A DNA stretch of 64,000 nucleotides from Anaerohalosphaeraceae bacterium (GTDB taxonomy: Bacteria > Planctomycetota > Phycisphaerae > Sedimentisphaerales > UBA12454). Positions 29,710 to 39,424 of the stretch are shown piece after piece. The position numbers were made by a program, and so were the translations under genes. Below the pieces are notes generated by a model, which saw only the letters and a list, made by a program, of their open reading frames with translations, was not told the DNA's origin and ran no database searches. How positions within the stretch are numbered: the first letter of the stretch is position 1; each line of letters begins with the position of its first letter. The DNA lies in contig JAIORA010000037.1 of assembly GCA_021108375.1 (NCBI GenBank), positions 85,118-149,117 on the forward strand, in the 5' to 3' direction.

Positions 29710-30156
29710 TTATGCGACAACCTTAGCGGTTCCACCGCAACTTAGTATTTTTTCCTGAGCACTCTTGCTGAACTTTTGAACGTTAACCTGCAGCTTCTTT
29801 GTCAACTGGCCATCACCAAGCAATTTCACTCTACTGCTCGCTCTATCGACAAGACCAGCGGCATAAAGAGATTTGGAATCAACGACAAAGCCGTCATCAA
29901 ATCTATCAAGTTGCGAAACGTTCACTATCTCGTATCTGTCAGCGAAATCGTAGTTACTAAAGCCCCTCTTGGGTATCCTGCGGAACAAAGGCATTTGTCC
30001 GCCTTCGTAAGCAAGCATTCCGCCAGAACCCGCACGGCTTCCGCAACCCTTATGGCCTCTGCCACAGGTTTTGCCGACACCACTTCCGGTTCCACGGCCA
30101 ATTCTCTTGCGGCTTTTGCTCTTGCCGACAACTGATGTTATCTCATGACTCAACAT
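29710..30156 (-). CDS. rplO: 50S ribosomal protein L15 (start revised to MLSHEITSVVGKSKSRKRIGRG)
   Basis: KRIGRGTGSGVGKTCGRGHKGCGSRAG. Confidence 0.95.
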   Translation of the reverse strand: MLSHEITSVVGKSKSRKRIGRGTGSGVGKTCGRGHKGCGSRAGSGGMLAYEGGQMPLFRRIPKRGFSNYDFADRYEIVNVSQLDRFDDGFVVDSKSLYAAGLVDRASSRVKLLGDGQLTKKLQVNVQKFSKSAQEKILSCGGTAKVVA

Positions 30157-30163
30157 AAAACTT

Positions 30164-30679
30164 TCACCACCTTTTAACTGATTCAACTTCTACACCGCGA
30201 AGAGCCGCTATTTCCTGGCTGCCGCGTAATCTCAATAATCCGTCAAGTGTCGCCTTTACAACGTTTTTAGTAGTCGTACTGCCATACACTTTCGTTAATA
30301 CGTTATGAACACCCGCAAGCTCAAGCACCGCTCGTGCGCCCGAACCGGCAATTACGCCTGTACCAGGACTTGCCGGTATCAATGTTATCTTGGTTGCCCC
30401 AAATCTGCCGATTATCTGATGAGGTATTGTCTGCCCGTCCAGAGTAACCTGATTTAGACTCTTTCTGGCATCCTTCATCGCTTTTTCGACAGCCATCGGA
30501 ACTTCTTTGGCTTTGCCGTAACCAATGCCGACCGTGCCTCCGCGATTGCCCGCGGCAACCATAGCAGCAAAGCCGAACCTGCGTCCGCCCTTTACCACTT
30601 TTGCACAGCGAAAAATCTTAATCACGGTCTCTTCCATAGGATTATCCTGTGGAGCCGTTATTTTTGCTTCATCTGCCAA
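30164..30679 (-). CDS. rpsE: 30S ribosomal protein S5
   Basis: VVKGGRRFGFAAMVAAGNRGGTVGIGYGKAKEVPMAVEKA. Confidence 0.97.
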   Translation of the reverse strand: MADEAKITAPQDNPMEETVIKIFRCAKVVKGGRRFGFAAMVAAGNRGGTVGIGYGKAKEVPMAVEKAMKDARKSLNQVTLDGQTIPHQIIGRFGATKITLIPASPGTGVIAGSGARAVLELAGVHNVLTKVYGSTTTKNVVKATLDGLLRLRGSQEIAALRGVEVESVKRW

Positions 30680-30706
30680 TTTACTATCTCCAAATTCTTT
30701 ATTTGC

Positions 30707-31072
30707 TTAAAAAACCAATCCGGATTCACGTGCCGCATCAGCAAGCGCCTTAATGCGCCCGTGATAACGATAACGATTTCTATCAAACTTAACACACTTA
30801 ATACCAACCTGCATCGCCTGCTTTGCAAGCTCTGAACCGACGATTTTCGCCGCGTCAGCATTGCCTGCTTTTTTCAGAGTTTCGCTCAGCCCCTTGCAGC
30901 GAGTATTCGCCGATGCGAGGGTAACCCCTGCCATATCATCTATAATCTGAGCATATATGTGCCTGTTGGAACGAAAAACGCTCAGACGAGGTCTGTCGGC
31001 TGTTCCAAAAATCTTCCTGCGAGCACGATGCCTTCGTCTCTCCCTGGCTTTTGTTAATCTATCTATCTGCAT
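30707..31072 (-). CDS. rplR: 50S ribosomal protein L18
   Basis: [29 protein letters not shown]...[24 protein letters not shown]. Confidence 0.97.
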   Translation of the reverse strand: MQIDRLTKARERRRHRARRKIFGTADRPRLSVFRSNRHIYAQIIDDMAGVTLASANTRCKGLSETLKKAGNADAAKIVGSELAKQAMQVGIKCVKFDRNRYRYHGRIKALADAARESGLVF

Positions 31073-31108
31073 AACTTTTTCTCAATAACCAAAAAACACC
31101 AAATAAAT

Positions 31109-31183
31109 ATTATCCATCCCAAAACTATCATTTCCAACGCCCCAAATGCCATTAACTTCAACATTTTGGAACGACTTTTATAG
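31109..31183. repeat. Family-A imperfect palindromic repeat, copy 2
   Basis: ATTATCCATCCCAAAACTATCATTTCC...CATTAACTTCAACATTTTGGAACGACTTTTA; shares ends with 15000-15084, 32194-32278, 36207-36288, 51465-51549. Confidence 0.8.
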
Positions 31184-31184
31184 C

Positions 31185-31781
31185 TTAACCTGCTCCACCG
31201 GCAAAAGCCTTACCTACCTTGCGTCTTACAACTTCGTCGGCATAACGAATGCCTTTGCCCTTATACGGTTCCGGCGGTTTGACACGCCTTATATTCGCAG
31301 CAAACTGACCAAGCTCATGCTTGTCGTATCCACTGAGAGTAAACTTAGCTGGAACGTCATTACCTCTGGTTGCCGGGATGTCTATCTGAACCTTGACGCT
31401 CTTGGGCACCTGCATTTCAACAGGATGGCTGAAACCGAGAGCAAAAACGAGCTTACCGCCCTGCTCTTTCAGGTTGTAACCAGTTCCGAATATCTCCATC
31501 TTTCGCTCAAACCCCTTGCTGACACCCGTTACCATATTGTCAAGCAACGACCGCATAGTACCGTGCAAAGCTTTGCAGGCCCTGACATTCGGCTTTGGGT
31601 TATCAACAACAATCGAGTTAGCCTCGCTGTCAACCTTAACGCTTATGTCCGGATGACAATCGAGTTCGAGAGTACCCTTAGAACCATTGACCTTAACCTT
31701 TTGGCTGGATATCTCGATTTTAACACCGCTTGGGATTTCTATTGGTTTTTTTCCGATACGACTCATTAGCACACCGTACAA
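31185..31781 (-). CDS. rplF: 50S ribosomal protein L6
   Basis: MSRIGKKPIEIPSGVKIEISSQKVKVNGSKGTL...PEPYKGKGIRYADE. Confidence 0.97.
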   Translation of the reverse strand: MYGVLMSRIGKKPIEIPSGVKIEISSQKVKVNGSKGTLELDCHPDISVKVDSEANSIVVDNPKPNVRACKALHGTMRSLLDNMVTGVSKGFERKMEIFGTGYNLKEQGGKLVFALGFSHPVEMQVPKSVKVQIDIPATRGNDVPAKFTLSGYDKHELGQFAANIRRVKPPEPYKGKGIRYADEVVRRKVGKAFAGGAG

Positions 31782-32164
31782 ATTATTTCGCCACCGACAT
31801 TTGCTTTTCGGCAGTCATTGTCTGTCATTATACCTTTACTGGTCGATACAACAGCGATACCCATACCGTTCATCACTGTCGGCAGAGAATCAACAGAGCT
31901 GTAAATCCTCAGCCCTGTCTTGCTGCGTCTCTTAATCTCAGTTATCGCGCTTCTGCCATCAATGGCATACTTAAGCTCTACATTCAACAAGCCCTGGCCG
32001 GTCGAGTCATCGATTTTATCGTAACCGACGATATAGCCCTGACTCCTGAGTACATCAGCAATACCCTGGCAAATCTTAGATGCCCGAACCATCACTTTCG
32101 GATGGCCGGTTGCCGAGGCATTCCGTATTCTCGTGAGCATATCCGCTATCGGATCACTATGCAT
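31766..32164 (-). CDS. rpsH: 30S ribosomal protein S8
   Basis: DPIADMLTRIRNASATGHPKV...GMGIAVVSTSKGIMTDNDCRKANVGGEIICTVC. Confidence 0.97.
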   Translation of the reverse strand: MHSDPIADMLTRIRNASATGHPKVMVRASKICQGIADVLRSQGYIVGYDKIDDSTGQGLLNVELKYAIDGRSAITEIKRRSKTGLRIYSSVDSLPTVMNGMGIAVVSTSKGIMTDNDCRKANVGGEIICTVC

Positions 32165-32193
32165 TTTGCTTACCCTGTCCTAAAACTTTAATT

Positions 32194-32278
32194 ATTATCC
32201 ATCCCAAAACTATCATTTTCAGCCTTCTAAAGGCCGTTAACGTTACTTCTCAGACATTTTGGGATAACCTCTAAAATA
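32194..32278. repeat. Family-A imperfect palindromic repeat, copy 3
   Basis: ATTATCCATCCCAAAACTATCATTTTCAGCC...GGCCGTTAACG...CTCAGACATTTTGGGATAACCTCTAAAATA. Confidence 0.8.
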
Positions 32279-32327
32279 GTCGTCTCATATCACAACGACA
32301 TTGCCGTCAAACCACTGTCTGTTGTTC

Positions 32328-32513
32328 CTACCAACTGGCCTTTTTGAGACCTGGTATTTTGCCTTCCAAAGCCAATTTTCTCAGACACAATCTACAAATC
32401 TTAAATTTCCTGTAAACGGCTCTGGCTCTGCCGCAAATTTCGCATCTTGTATAATTGCGAACACGAAATTTCGACTCTTTTTTACATTTGTTTACTAACG
32501 CTTTTGTTGACAT
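32328..32513 (-). CDS. rpsN: 30S ribosomal protein S14, zinc-binding (type Z)
   Basis: 61 aa with [38 protein letters not shown]. Confidence 0.96.
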   Translation of the reverse strand: MSTKALVNKCKKESKFRVRNYTRCEICGRARAVYRKFKICRLCLRKLALEGKIPGLKKASW

Positions 32514-32516
32514 CGA

Positions 32517-33056
32517 CTACTCCCTGAACGGCATACCAAACAAACGAAGCATCTCTTTGGCTTCATCATCGGTACCAGCCGTCGTTACAAAAGTTATATT
32601 CATACCCTGAGAATTATCTATCGCTGCAAGATCGATTTCAGGAAACACGCTCTGCTCGCTAAGGCCCATTGAATAGTTGCCCTGACCATCAAAACTCTTC
32701 GGGCTAAGACCGCGAAAGTCCTTAACTCTCGGAATCGCAAGATTGATAAGTCTGTCCATAAATTCGTACATTCTTACGCCGCGAAGCGTAACTTTCAGGC
32801 CGGTCTTGTCGCCTTCCCGAACCTTAAAATTGGACACACTCTTCTTGGCTTTACAAACCACCGGCTTCTGCCCGGAAATCTGAGTCATATCCTTAAATGC
32901 TGCTTCCATAAACTTCTTGTCAACAACAGCTCTGCCGACGCCCATAGAAATAACAACCTTCTGCATTTTAGGAATAGCCATCGAACTCTTATAGCTATAC
33001 TTCTCATTAAGAGCCGACAGTACTTTTGACTTATATATATCTTTTAATCTTGCCAT
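32517..33056 (-). CDS. rplE: 50S ribosomal protein L5
   Basis: MQKVVISMGVGRAVVDKK...RGLSPKSFDGQGNYSMGLSEQSVFPEI. Confidence 0.97.
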   Translation of the reverse strand: MARLKDIYKSKVLSALNEKYSYKSSMAIPKMQKVVISMGVGRAVVDKKFMEAAFKDMTQISGQKPVVCKAKKSVSNFKVREGDKTGLKVTLRGVRMYEFMDRLINLAIPRVKDFRGLSPKSFDGQGNYSMGLSEQSVFPEIDLAAIDNSQGMNITFVTTAGTDDEAKEMLRLFGMPFRE

Positions 33057-33090
33057 CTTTATTACCTTTTAAAACGAGGCATTCACTGCC

Positions 33091-33423
33091 TCAGTTTGCT
33101 TTCCTTAAAACTCCGATTTCTGTCCCGTCAAGAGCCACCCTTCTTTTGACACCTTTGCTGTCGGTATCAAACTTGACTCTCGTACCCTTTGATGTCTTGG
33201 TATTAACCGGCAGAACATTGCTTATATGTATCGACTGCTCAATCTGCACCCTTCCGCCTTGTGGATTCTCTTTTGAAGGCTTAACGTGTTTGTGCCGTCT
33301 GTTTATACCTTCGACAACAATTCTGTCTTTATCGGTGAGGACACGCATAACTTTGCCGGTTTTACCCTTAGATGCCCCGGCAATAACCTCTACCAAATCG
33401 CCTTTTTTAATATGTCTTGCCAT
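33091..33423 (-). CDS. rplX: 50S ribosomal protein L24
   Basis: HIKKGDLVEVIAGASKGKTGKVMRVLTDKDRIVVEGINRRHKHVKP. Confidence 0.96.
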   Translation of the reverse strand: MARHIKKGDLVEVIAGASKGKTGKVMRVLTDKDRIVVEGINRRHKHVKPSKENPQGGRVQIEQSIHISNVLPVNTKTSKGTRVKFDTDSKGVKRRVALDGTEIGVLRKAN

Positions 33424-33459
33424 TTTTTATCCTGCTAATATCTCGTATTCGGTATTTAT

Positions 33460-33849
33460 TCAAACAACTTCGCTGGCCAGCGATACAATCTTCATAAAGT
33501 TCTTTTCACGAAGCTCTCTGGCCACGGCTCCGAATATTCTCGTCCCGACAGGATTACTGTCGGCATCTAACATTACCGCGGCGTTGCTGTCAAATTTCAC
33601 ATAACTGCCATCCGGCCTGCGTATCGCCTTCTTGGTTCTGATTATCACACAACGATGAACCTTTTTCTTGTCGAGTTGGCAGTTCGGCAGCGACTTCTTA
33701 ATCGCCACACAAACAACATCACCAACAGTAGCGGTAGGCCTGGTATATTTGCCTTTTCTCGCCACACTCCTGCCAAGCACTTTAATACACTGAGCACGTT
33801 TTACGCCGGAGTTATCGGCCACATCCAACATTGATTCCTGCTGTATCAA
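33460..33849 (-). CDS. rplN: 50S ribosomal protein L14
   Basis: [26 protein letters not shown]...[28 protein letters not shown]. Confidence 0.98.
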   Translation of the reverse strand: MIQQESMLDVADNSGVKRAQCIKVLGRSVARKGKYTRPTATVGDVVCVAIKKSLPNCQLDKKKVHRCVIIRTKKAIRRPDGSYVKFDSNAAVMLDADSNPVGTRIFGAVARELREKNFMKIVSLASEVV

Positions 33850-33874
33850 CTTTTCAGTCCTTAACTATTTATTA

Positions 33875-34141
33875 CTATTTAATTACTGCTTTATCAACGA
33901 CTTTGACCAAACGCCAGCTCTTGGTTTTACTCATAGGCCTGCATTCGATAACCTCAACACGGTCACCAACACCTGCCTGATTATCCTCATCGTGAACCGC
34001 CAGCTTAGTCCGCCTGTTTATGTATTTGCCGTAAATCGGGTGTTTTATCTTGTAGTTAAGCTGAACCCTGATGCTCTTTTCACCACTACGGCTAACAACA
34101 ACGCCACTGACCGTCTTTTTACTTTTTCTTGTCTGTTCCAT
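33875..34141 (-). CDS. rpsQ: 30S ribosomal protein S17
   Basis: [74 protein letters not shown]. Confidence 0.96.
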   Translation of the reverse strand: MEQTRKSKKTVSGVVVSRSGEKSIRVQLNYKIKHPIYGKYINRRTKLAVHDEDNQAGVGDRVEVIECRPMSKTKSWRLVKVVDKAVIK

Positions 34142-34142
34142 A

Positions 34143-34346
34143 CTATGCTACTGGCCTTTCCAACTGGCTTTCTCTGATAATTGTCTTATACCTGGCAATA
34201 TCACGCCTGACATTACGAAGCAGATGAGTATTTTCGAGCTTCTCGGTTACAGCTTTGGTGCGAAGGTCAAATAAATCCCGCTCAAGCTTCTCAAGTTCAC
34301 CCTGCCTTTCATCTGCTCTCATTTCACGAATCTTTGAAACTTTCAT
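34143..34346 (-). CDS. rpmC: 50S ribosomal protein L29
   Basis: [42 protein letters not shown]. Confidence 0.94.
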   Translation of the reverse strand: MKVSKIREMRADERQGELEKLERDLFDLRTKAVTEKLENTHLLRNVRRDIARYKTIIRESQLERPVA

Positions 34347-34355
34347 CTTTATACC

Positions 34356-34778
34356 TTATCCTATTGAATGTCTTCTGGTTACAAATCGGCATCTTATCGG
34401 CATCTTATGTGCAACCCTTGCCAGAGCCTGCTTTGCGACATCTTCACTAACTCCACCAAGCTCAAACATTACCGTACCAGGCTTTACACAAGCAACCCAT
34501 TGTTCCACCTCAGCCTTACCTTTACCCATTCGTGTCTCAAGCGGCTTTTTCGTAATGGACTTATGCGGAAATATCCTAATATAGACTTTTCCTACCCTTC
34601 GCAGAAAATGAGTCGCAGCCACACGACCTGCCTCAATCTGCCTGCCGGTTACCCAACTGGTTTCAAGTGCCTGAAGGCCATATTCCCCAAAAGCAACAAA
34701 ATTCATCCGGGAAGCGTTGCCCTTCATCTTGCCGCGCTGATGCTTGCGATATTTAACTCTTTTTGGCATTAAAGCCAT
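34356..34778 (-). CDS. rplP: 50S ribosomal protein L16
   Basis: [55 protein letters not shown]. Confidence 0.97.
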   Translation of the reverse strand: MALMPKRVKYRKHQRGKMKGNASRMNFVAFGEYGLQALETSWVTGRQIEAGRVAATHFLRRVGKVYIRIFPHKSITKKPLETRMGKGKAEVEQWVACVKPGTVMFELGGVSEDVAKQALARVAHKMPIRCRFVTRRHSIG

Positions 34779-34809
34779 TATTATACCTCACTACTATTTC
34801 TTATAATTT

Positions 34810-35634
34810 CTATTGACCCTGCGGCTCAGTTTTAGTTTCTGCTTTAGGCTCAACCTTAGTTTCCGCCTTAGGTGCAGGTGCGGTCTTAGGAGCAGGAGCA
34901 CGATCACTTGCAGTAGGCCTTGCCGCTGCCGGTCTTGGACGATTCGTTCTCGAACGAGTCGATGGTCTTCTGGCAGACGGAATCGGCGTGATTTCTTCGC
35001 CAAACTTGCCTTTATAAATCCAGACTTTAATCCCGATTATGCCGTATGTCGTAACAGAAGCCACCGACGAATAATCGACATTCGCATCAAGAGTCTGCAA
35101 AGGAATACTGCCGGCCTTTTGAGTCTCTCTCCGAGCCATTTCTGCTCCGCCAAGTCTGCCGGAACAGGTGATTTTAACACCCTTAGCGCCAGCCTGCATC
35201 GCAAACTCACACTGCTGTTTCATCGCACGACGAAAAGCCGTTCTCTTCTTGAGTTGCTCGCCAACAGCATCTGCCATAAGCCTTGCATTCAAAGAGGGCT
35301 CTTTAATTTCGATAACGTTAACTGTAACCTTACGGTTGATGAGAACCTCAAGCTCCTCTTTGAGCTTATCAACTTCACTGCCGCGCGGGCCAATTACCAT
35401 ACCTGGTCTGGCGGTGTGCAACGTTACTTTTACTTCATTTCTCGTCCTGGCAATCTCTACCTTAGCAACTGCTGAATAAGGAGGCTGCTGATTAAACTTC
35501 TTATCCGCGTATTCACGGATATGATAGTCTTCCACCAGCATTTCGCCGTAATTGGCTTTAGGTGCAAACCAAGAACTCTGCCAAGGCAAATTTATACCTG
35601 TTCTGAAACCTATCGGTTGGACTTTTTGACCCAT
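34810..35634 (-). CDS. rpsC: 30S ribosomal protein S3 with extended C-terminal Pro/Ala/Lys/Glu tail
   Basis: MGQKVQPIGFRTGINLPWQSSWFA...GIIGIKVWIYKGKFGEEI followed by about 60 aa of low complexity. Confidence 0.97.
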   Translation of the reverse strand: MGQKVQPIGFRTGINLPWQSSWFAPKANYGEMLVEDYHIREYADKKFNQQPPYSAVAKVEIARTRNEVKVTLHTARPGMVIGPRGSEVDKLKEELEVLINRKVTVNVIEIKEPSLNARLMADAVGEQLKKRTAFRRAMKQQCEFAMQAGAKGVKITCSGRLGGAEMARRETQKAGSIPLQTLDANVDYSSVASVTTYGIIGIKVWIYKGKFGEEITPIPSARRPSTRSRTNRPRPAAARPTASDRAPAPKTAPAPKAETKVEPKAETKTEPQGQ

Positions 35635-35635
35635 A

Positions 35636-36187
35636 CTAATCTACCTCTGTTACAGTTATATAAATATGGCTGGCCATCTTTCTTATAGAATGAGCTCTGC
35701 CTCTGTCTTTTGCAATCCATCTCTTAGTGCCGAGCCTTACGCCTGCGCTGTCAGCTTTAGCATGGCTGACATACAGGTTTTCAACATCCGCCGCAGCCTC
35801 ATCAGCGTTGGCAATTGCACTCTTAAGAGCCTTCTCTACCATATAAGCGGCTCTTTTATTTGTGAACTTCAGTGTATCAAGAGCACTCTGCACCGTTCGA
35901 CCGGAGATAAGCTGAGTAACCAGCCTTGCCTTACGAGAAGAGCCTGCCGAATACTTAACGACACACTTCCATTCCGAAATATCATTAACCTCGACATTTA
36001 AAACACCCGCAAGAGCTTCAATGTCTCTGGTTCTTGGAGCCGGCTTCATCAAACCCTTAGTCCAGTTCTTAACCGCTGCCGAAGCTGCCTTTTTAACAAG
36101 CCCTGCTCCGACAAGAGCATCTACCAGTTTCGAGGTCGCGATTTTGTTGTTTTTTATTAAATTTTTAAGCTTTTCTGAACTTAACAT
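35636..36187 (-). CDS. rplV: 50S ribosomal protein L22 with ~75-aa N-terminal HTH-like extension
   Basis: C-terminal SAGSSRKARLVTQLISGRTVQSALDTLKFTNKRAAYMVEKALKSAIANA is L22; N-terminal ...SKLVDALVGAGLVKKAASAAVKNWTKGLMKPAPRTRDIEALAGVLNVEVNDISEW resembles an XRE/lambda-repressor-like HTH. Confidence 0.92.
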   Translation of the reverse strand: MLSSEKLKNLIKNNKIATSKLVDALVGAGLVKKAASAAVKNWTKGLMKPAPRTRDIEALAGVLNVEVNDISEWKCVVKYSAGSSRKARLVTQLISGRTVQSALDTLKFTNKRAAYMVEKALKSAIANADEAAADVENLYVSHAKADSAGVRLGTKRWIAKDRGRAHSIRKMASHIYITVTEVD

Positions 36188-36206
36188 TTATATACCCTAA
36201 ACAATT

Positions 36207-36288
36207 ATTATCCATCCCGAAACCATCGCTTTTAATGCCCTGATTACTATTTAGCGTCATTGGCAGATATTTTGGGCTAACTTCTACT
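36207..36288. repeat. Family-A imperfect palindromic repeat, copy 4
   Basis: ATTATCCATCCCGAAACCATCGCTTTTAATGCCC...GCAGATATTTTGGGCTAACTTCTACT; overlaps the rpsS stop codon. Confidence 0.7.
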
Positions 36289-36547
36289 TACTGCCGGAGT
36301 GTCCTCTGAACGTCCGGGTTATCGAAAACTCGCCAAGCTTATGGCCAACCATTTCCTCAGTTACAAACACCTTATGAAACATTTTGCCGTTGTGAACGAG
36401 AAAAGTATATCCAACAAATTCCGGCACTATCGTACATCTGCGTGCCCAGGTTTTAATAGGGTCTTTAGTTCCAAGCTGGCCCTGCTTAATAACTTTAAGC
36501 ATCAGCTTTTCATCAACAAATGGCCCTTTTTTAAGTGAACGTCCCAT
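36284..36547 (-). CDS. rpsS: 30S ribosomal protein S19
   Basis: [19 protein letters not shown]...[19 protein letters not shown]. Confidence 0.97.
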   Translation of the reverse strand: MGRSLKKGPFVDEKLMLKVIKQGQLGTKDPIKTWARRCTIVPEFVGYTFLVHNGKMFHKVFVTEEMVGHKLGEFSITRTFRGHSGSK

Positions 36548-36576
36548 TATTACCTCAGTAAATCATTTCTATTCAA

Positions 36577-37428
36577 TTACAGTACCAACTGCAATCCGCG
36601 ATTACTCTTTCTTCTGCGGATAATACGCTTGTTGCTCGTCTTCTTCTTGTTCCTTGTCTTGCCGCCTTTGGCCAAAACACCAGTCGGAGAACACGGATGC
36701 CTTCCACCATTGGCTCTACTCTCACCACCACCCATCGGGTGAGCAACAGGGTTCATCGCCTTGCCCCTAACGTGGGGCTTACGGCCCATATGACGTTTCC
36801 TGCCAGCCTTACCAATTTTGATATTCTGATGGTCAGGATTACTGAGCTGACCAACTGAAGCTCTGCATTCGATACGAACCATTCTCATCTCGCCGCTCGG
36901 CAAAATGATAGTAGCCCAGTCACCCTCTTTAGCCATAAGCCTTGCAACAAGACCCGCACTTCTGACGAGCTTACCGCCCTGACCGGCTATCATTTCAATA
37001 TTATGAACTTCAACACCTACCGGTATCGAAGACAAAGGCATTGCGTTGCCTATTTTAGGCTCTACTAACTGGCCGCTCTCAATAGTCTGACCGACCTGAA
37101 TGCCGTTTGGTGCAAGAATATATCTTTTCTCACCATCTTCATAGAGAACCAGAGAGATAAAGCAATTCCTGTTAGGGTCATACTCAACCGTTTCAACTCT
37201 TGCGGGGATACCGTCCTTGTTACGCTTGAAGTCGATAATCCTGTAAATCTTTCTCGCTCCGCCGCCACGAAATCTGCAGGTTACTTTGCCGTGATGGTTC
37301 CTGCCGCCGTTTTTCTTAATACGAACACAGAGAGTCTTTTCCGGCTTATCCGTTGTCAACTCTGCATAATCGTTAACCGAAGCATTTCTTCGGCCGTTCG
37401 ATGTTGGTTTATAAACTCTTATACCCAT
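36577..37428 (-). CDS. rplB: 50S ribosomal protein L2
   Basis: MGIRVYKPTSNGRRNASVNDYAELT...MNPVAHPMGGGESRANGGRHPCSPTG. Confidence 0.98.
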   Translation of the reverse strand: MGIRVYKPTSNGRRNASVNDYAELTTDKPEKTLCVRIKKNGGRNHHGKVTCRFRGGGARKIYRIIDFKRNKDGIPARVETVEYDPNRNCFISLVLYEDGEKRYILAPNGIQVGQTIESGQLVEPKIGNAMPLSSIPVGVEVHNIEMIAGQGGKLVRSAGLVARLMAKEGDWATIILPSGEMRMVRIECRASVGQLSNPDHQNIKIGKAGRKRHMGRKPHVRGKAMNPVAHPMGGGESRANGGRHPCSPTGVLAKGGKTRNKKKTSNKRIIRRRKSNRGLQLVL

Positions 37429-37448
37429 AATTCAAGCTTCTCTAAAAA

Positions 37449-37727
37449 TTAGAATAAATCAATGTGATAATCTTTATCGAGCAGAACCACCGCTTTTTTC
37501 CAACTCGGAGTCATACCGATAAAGCGGCCTCTGCGACGGGGCTTGCCTTTGCGATTGGCTGTACGAACACCTTTCACTTTAACCTTGTAAAGCTTCTCAA
37601 CCGCATTGCGAATCTGAATCTTATTAGCGCCTTTGTTAACCTGAAAAGAATAAGCACCCTTAGTATTAGCAAAGTGCATACTCTGTTCGGTAATCAACGG
37701 CTTTATTACTATTTCGTAGTCTTCCAT
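37449..37727 (-). CDS. rplW: 50S ribosomal protein L23
   Basis: IVIKPLITEQSMHFANTKGAYSFQVNKGANKIQIRNAVEKLYKVKVKGV. Confidence 0.96.
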   Translation of the reverse strand: MEDYEIVIKPLITEQSMHFANTKGAYSFQVNKGANKIQIRNAVEKLYKVKVKGVRTANRKGKPRRRGRFIGMTPSWKKAVVLLDKDYHIDLF

Positions 37728-37742
37728 ATTGTTACACCAACT

Positions 37743-38378
37743 TTAGTCCTGGTTCTTATCTTCTTTATTAACAGCCGAAAGAAAAGCATCCTTAGTAAAA
37801 AGCACTTGCTGCCTGTTACAAATATCACCGGCGTTAAGCATCTCTACCGGCAAGACAGAAGTCTTTGGAACATTCCTCGCTGATTTATACAAATTATCGT
37901 CCTGCTGAGCAACAGCAACCAAACAGCTCCTGTTAATCTTGAGATTAGCCAGAAGATTGACAAAATCCTTTGTTTTTGGAGCATTGAATTTCATCTCGTC
38001 AACTATAACAACCTTGCCGCTTACAAGCTTTGCCAGCAACGCTGAATCCCTTGCCAAACGCCTTTGCTTCTTAGGCATATCTTTGCCGAAATCTCTGGCA
38101 ACCTTAGCAAAGGCAACACCACCACCTCTGCGGACAACCGTTCTGGCATTACCCATACGAGCGTTACCAGTACCTTTTTGGCGATAGATTTTCCTAGTGG
38201 AACCATCTACCATCCCGCGACTCTTTGTCGCGGCGGTACCGACTCTCTTGTTAGCGTGATACATTACGATAGCCTGCTTGAGCAGGGCGTGTCTTATGCG
38301 ACCACCAAGGGAGGCCTCGTCAACCTGCAGGCTGCCAATTTCTTTACCTTCTCTGTTATGTATTGGTACAGTTATCAT
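37743..38378 (-). CDS. rplD: 50S ribosomal protein L4
   Basis: KSRGMVDGSTRKIYRQKGTGNARMGNARTVVRRGGGVAFAK. Confidence 0.96.
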   Translation of the reverse strand: MITVPIHNREGKEIGSLQVDEASLGGRIRHALLKQAIVMYHANKRVGTAATKSRGMVDGSTRKIYRQKGTGNARMGNARTVVRRGGGVAFAKVARDFGKDMPKKQRRLARDSALLAKLVSGKVVIVDEMKFNAPKTKDFVNLLANLKINRSCLVAVAQQDDNLYKSARNVPKTSVLPVEMLNAGDICNRQQVLFTKDAFLSAVNKEDKNQD

Positions 38379-38383
38379 ATTAT

Positions 38384-39019
38384 TTAGTTCTTTTTGCTTT
38401 TTTTAATGACTACATATCCGCCGGAACATCCCGGCACAGCACCCTTAACAATCAAGATACTCTTTTCCGCGTCTATCCCAATGAGGTCGTGATTACGAGA
38501 GGTAATTTTATCTCCGCCCATTCGCCCGGCCATTCTCTTGCCCTTCTTCAAATTACCGCCGTGACCGGCATCACTTGCAAAACTCGATATGGAACCAGGG
38601 GCACGGTGCTTTCTTTCACAACCGTGACTTGCCGGAAAACCACCAAAGCCGTGCCTCTTCATAACACCCGCATAACCTTTGCCCTTGCTCGTACCGACAA
38701 CATCAACGAATTTGATGTCCGCGAAAGCATCCACCGTAATCGTATCGCCAAGCTGACAATCTGCCGGGCTGTCAAGCCTCAACTCTCTAATAAAAGCCTT
38801 GCTAGTAGTACCAGCCTTTTTAGCGTGCCCCTCTGCGGGTTTTTTACAACGACTTGGTTTAACATCATCATAGCCAACCTGAACAGCGTTATAACCATCC
38901 GTCTCATCAGTCTTAATCTGAGTAACACTGCACGGACCTGCCTGTATGACTGTTACCGGCACAGATTTGCCCTTGTCATAAATACGGGTCATTCCAATTT
39001 TTTTGCCTAAAAGCACCAT
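38384..39019 (-). CDS. rplC: 50S ribosomal protein L3
   Basis: MVLLGKKIGMTRIYDKGKSVPVTVIQAGPC...GKGYAGVMKRHGFGGFPASHGCERKHRAPGSI. Confidence 0.97.
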   Translation of the reverse strand: MVLLGKKIGMTRIYDKGKSVPVTVIQAGPCSVTQIKTDETDGYNAVQVGYDDVKPSRCKKPAEGHAKKAGTTSKAFIRELRLDSPADCQLGDTITVDAFADIKFVDVVGTSKGKGYAGVMKRHGFGGFPASHGCERKHRAPGSISSFASDAGHGGNLKKGKRMAGRMGGDKITSRNHDLIGIDAEKSILIVKGAVPGCSGGYVVIKKSKKN

Positions 39020-39109
39020 AATTTTATAAAAACCTCAACATCAATGCCTGTTTATGCCAATTTTACACCAAAAAGAAAAACGCAAAGACCTAATCTTCAC
39101 GTTCTCAAT

Positions 39110-39424
39110 TTATGCTTTAATTTTAACGAATACGCCAGCGGGTACTACCAATTTGTTCAACGACTCAACTGTCCTGGCGTTTGCCTCAAAAATGTCAATT
39201 AAACGCTTATGAGTGCGCATTTCAAATTGTTCCCTGCTCTTTTTATCAATATGCGGGCCTTTCAGAACGGTATATCTTTCAATCCGTGTCGGCAGGGGTA
39301 TCGGTCCACTGACTCGTGCGTTTGTTCTGCGAGCCTGCTCTACTATCTCGCGAGCTGATGCATCCAGCGCACGCGGGTCGTAGGCTTCCATTCTAATCCG
39401 TATTTTTTCTGTCTCAACTGCCAT
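39110..39424 (-). CDS. rpsJ: 30S ribosomal protein S10
   Basis: [71 protein letters not shown]. Confidence 0.98.
   Translation of the reverse strand: MAVETEKIRIRMEAYDPRALDASAREIVEQARRTNARVSGPIPLPTRIERYTVLKGPHIDKKSREQFEMRTHKRLIDIFEANARTVESLNKLVVPAGVFVKIKA

Noticed and set aside
29710-30186. Overlap of rplO with rpsE as a biological overlap
   Set aside because: Caused by the ORF-track choice of an upstream ATG; L15 homology begins at MLSHEITSVVGKSKSRKRIGRG (30156).
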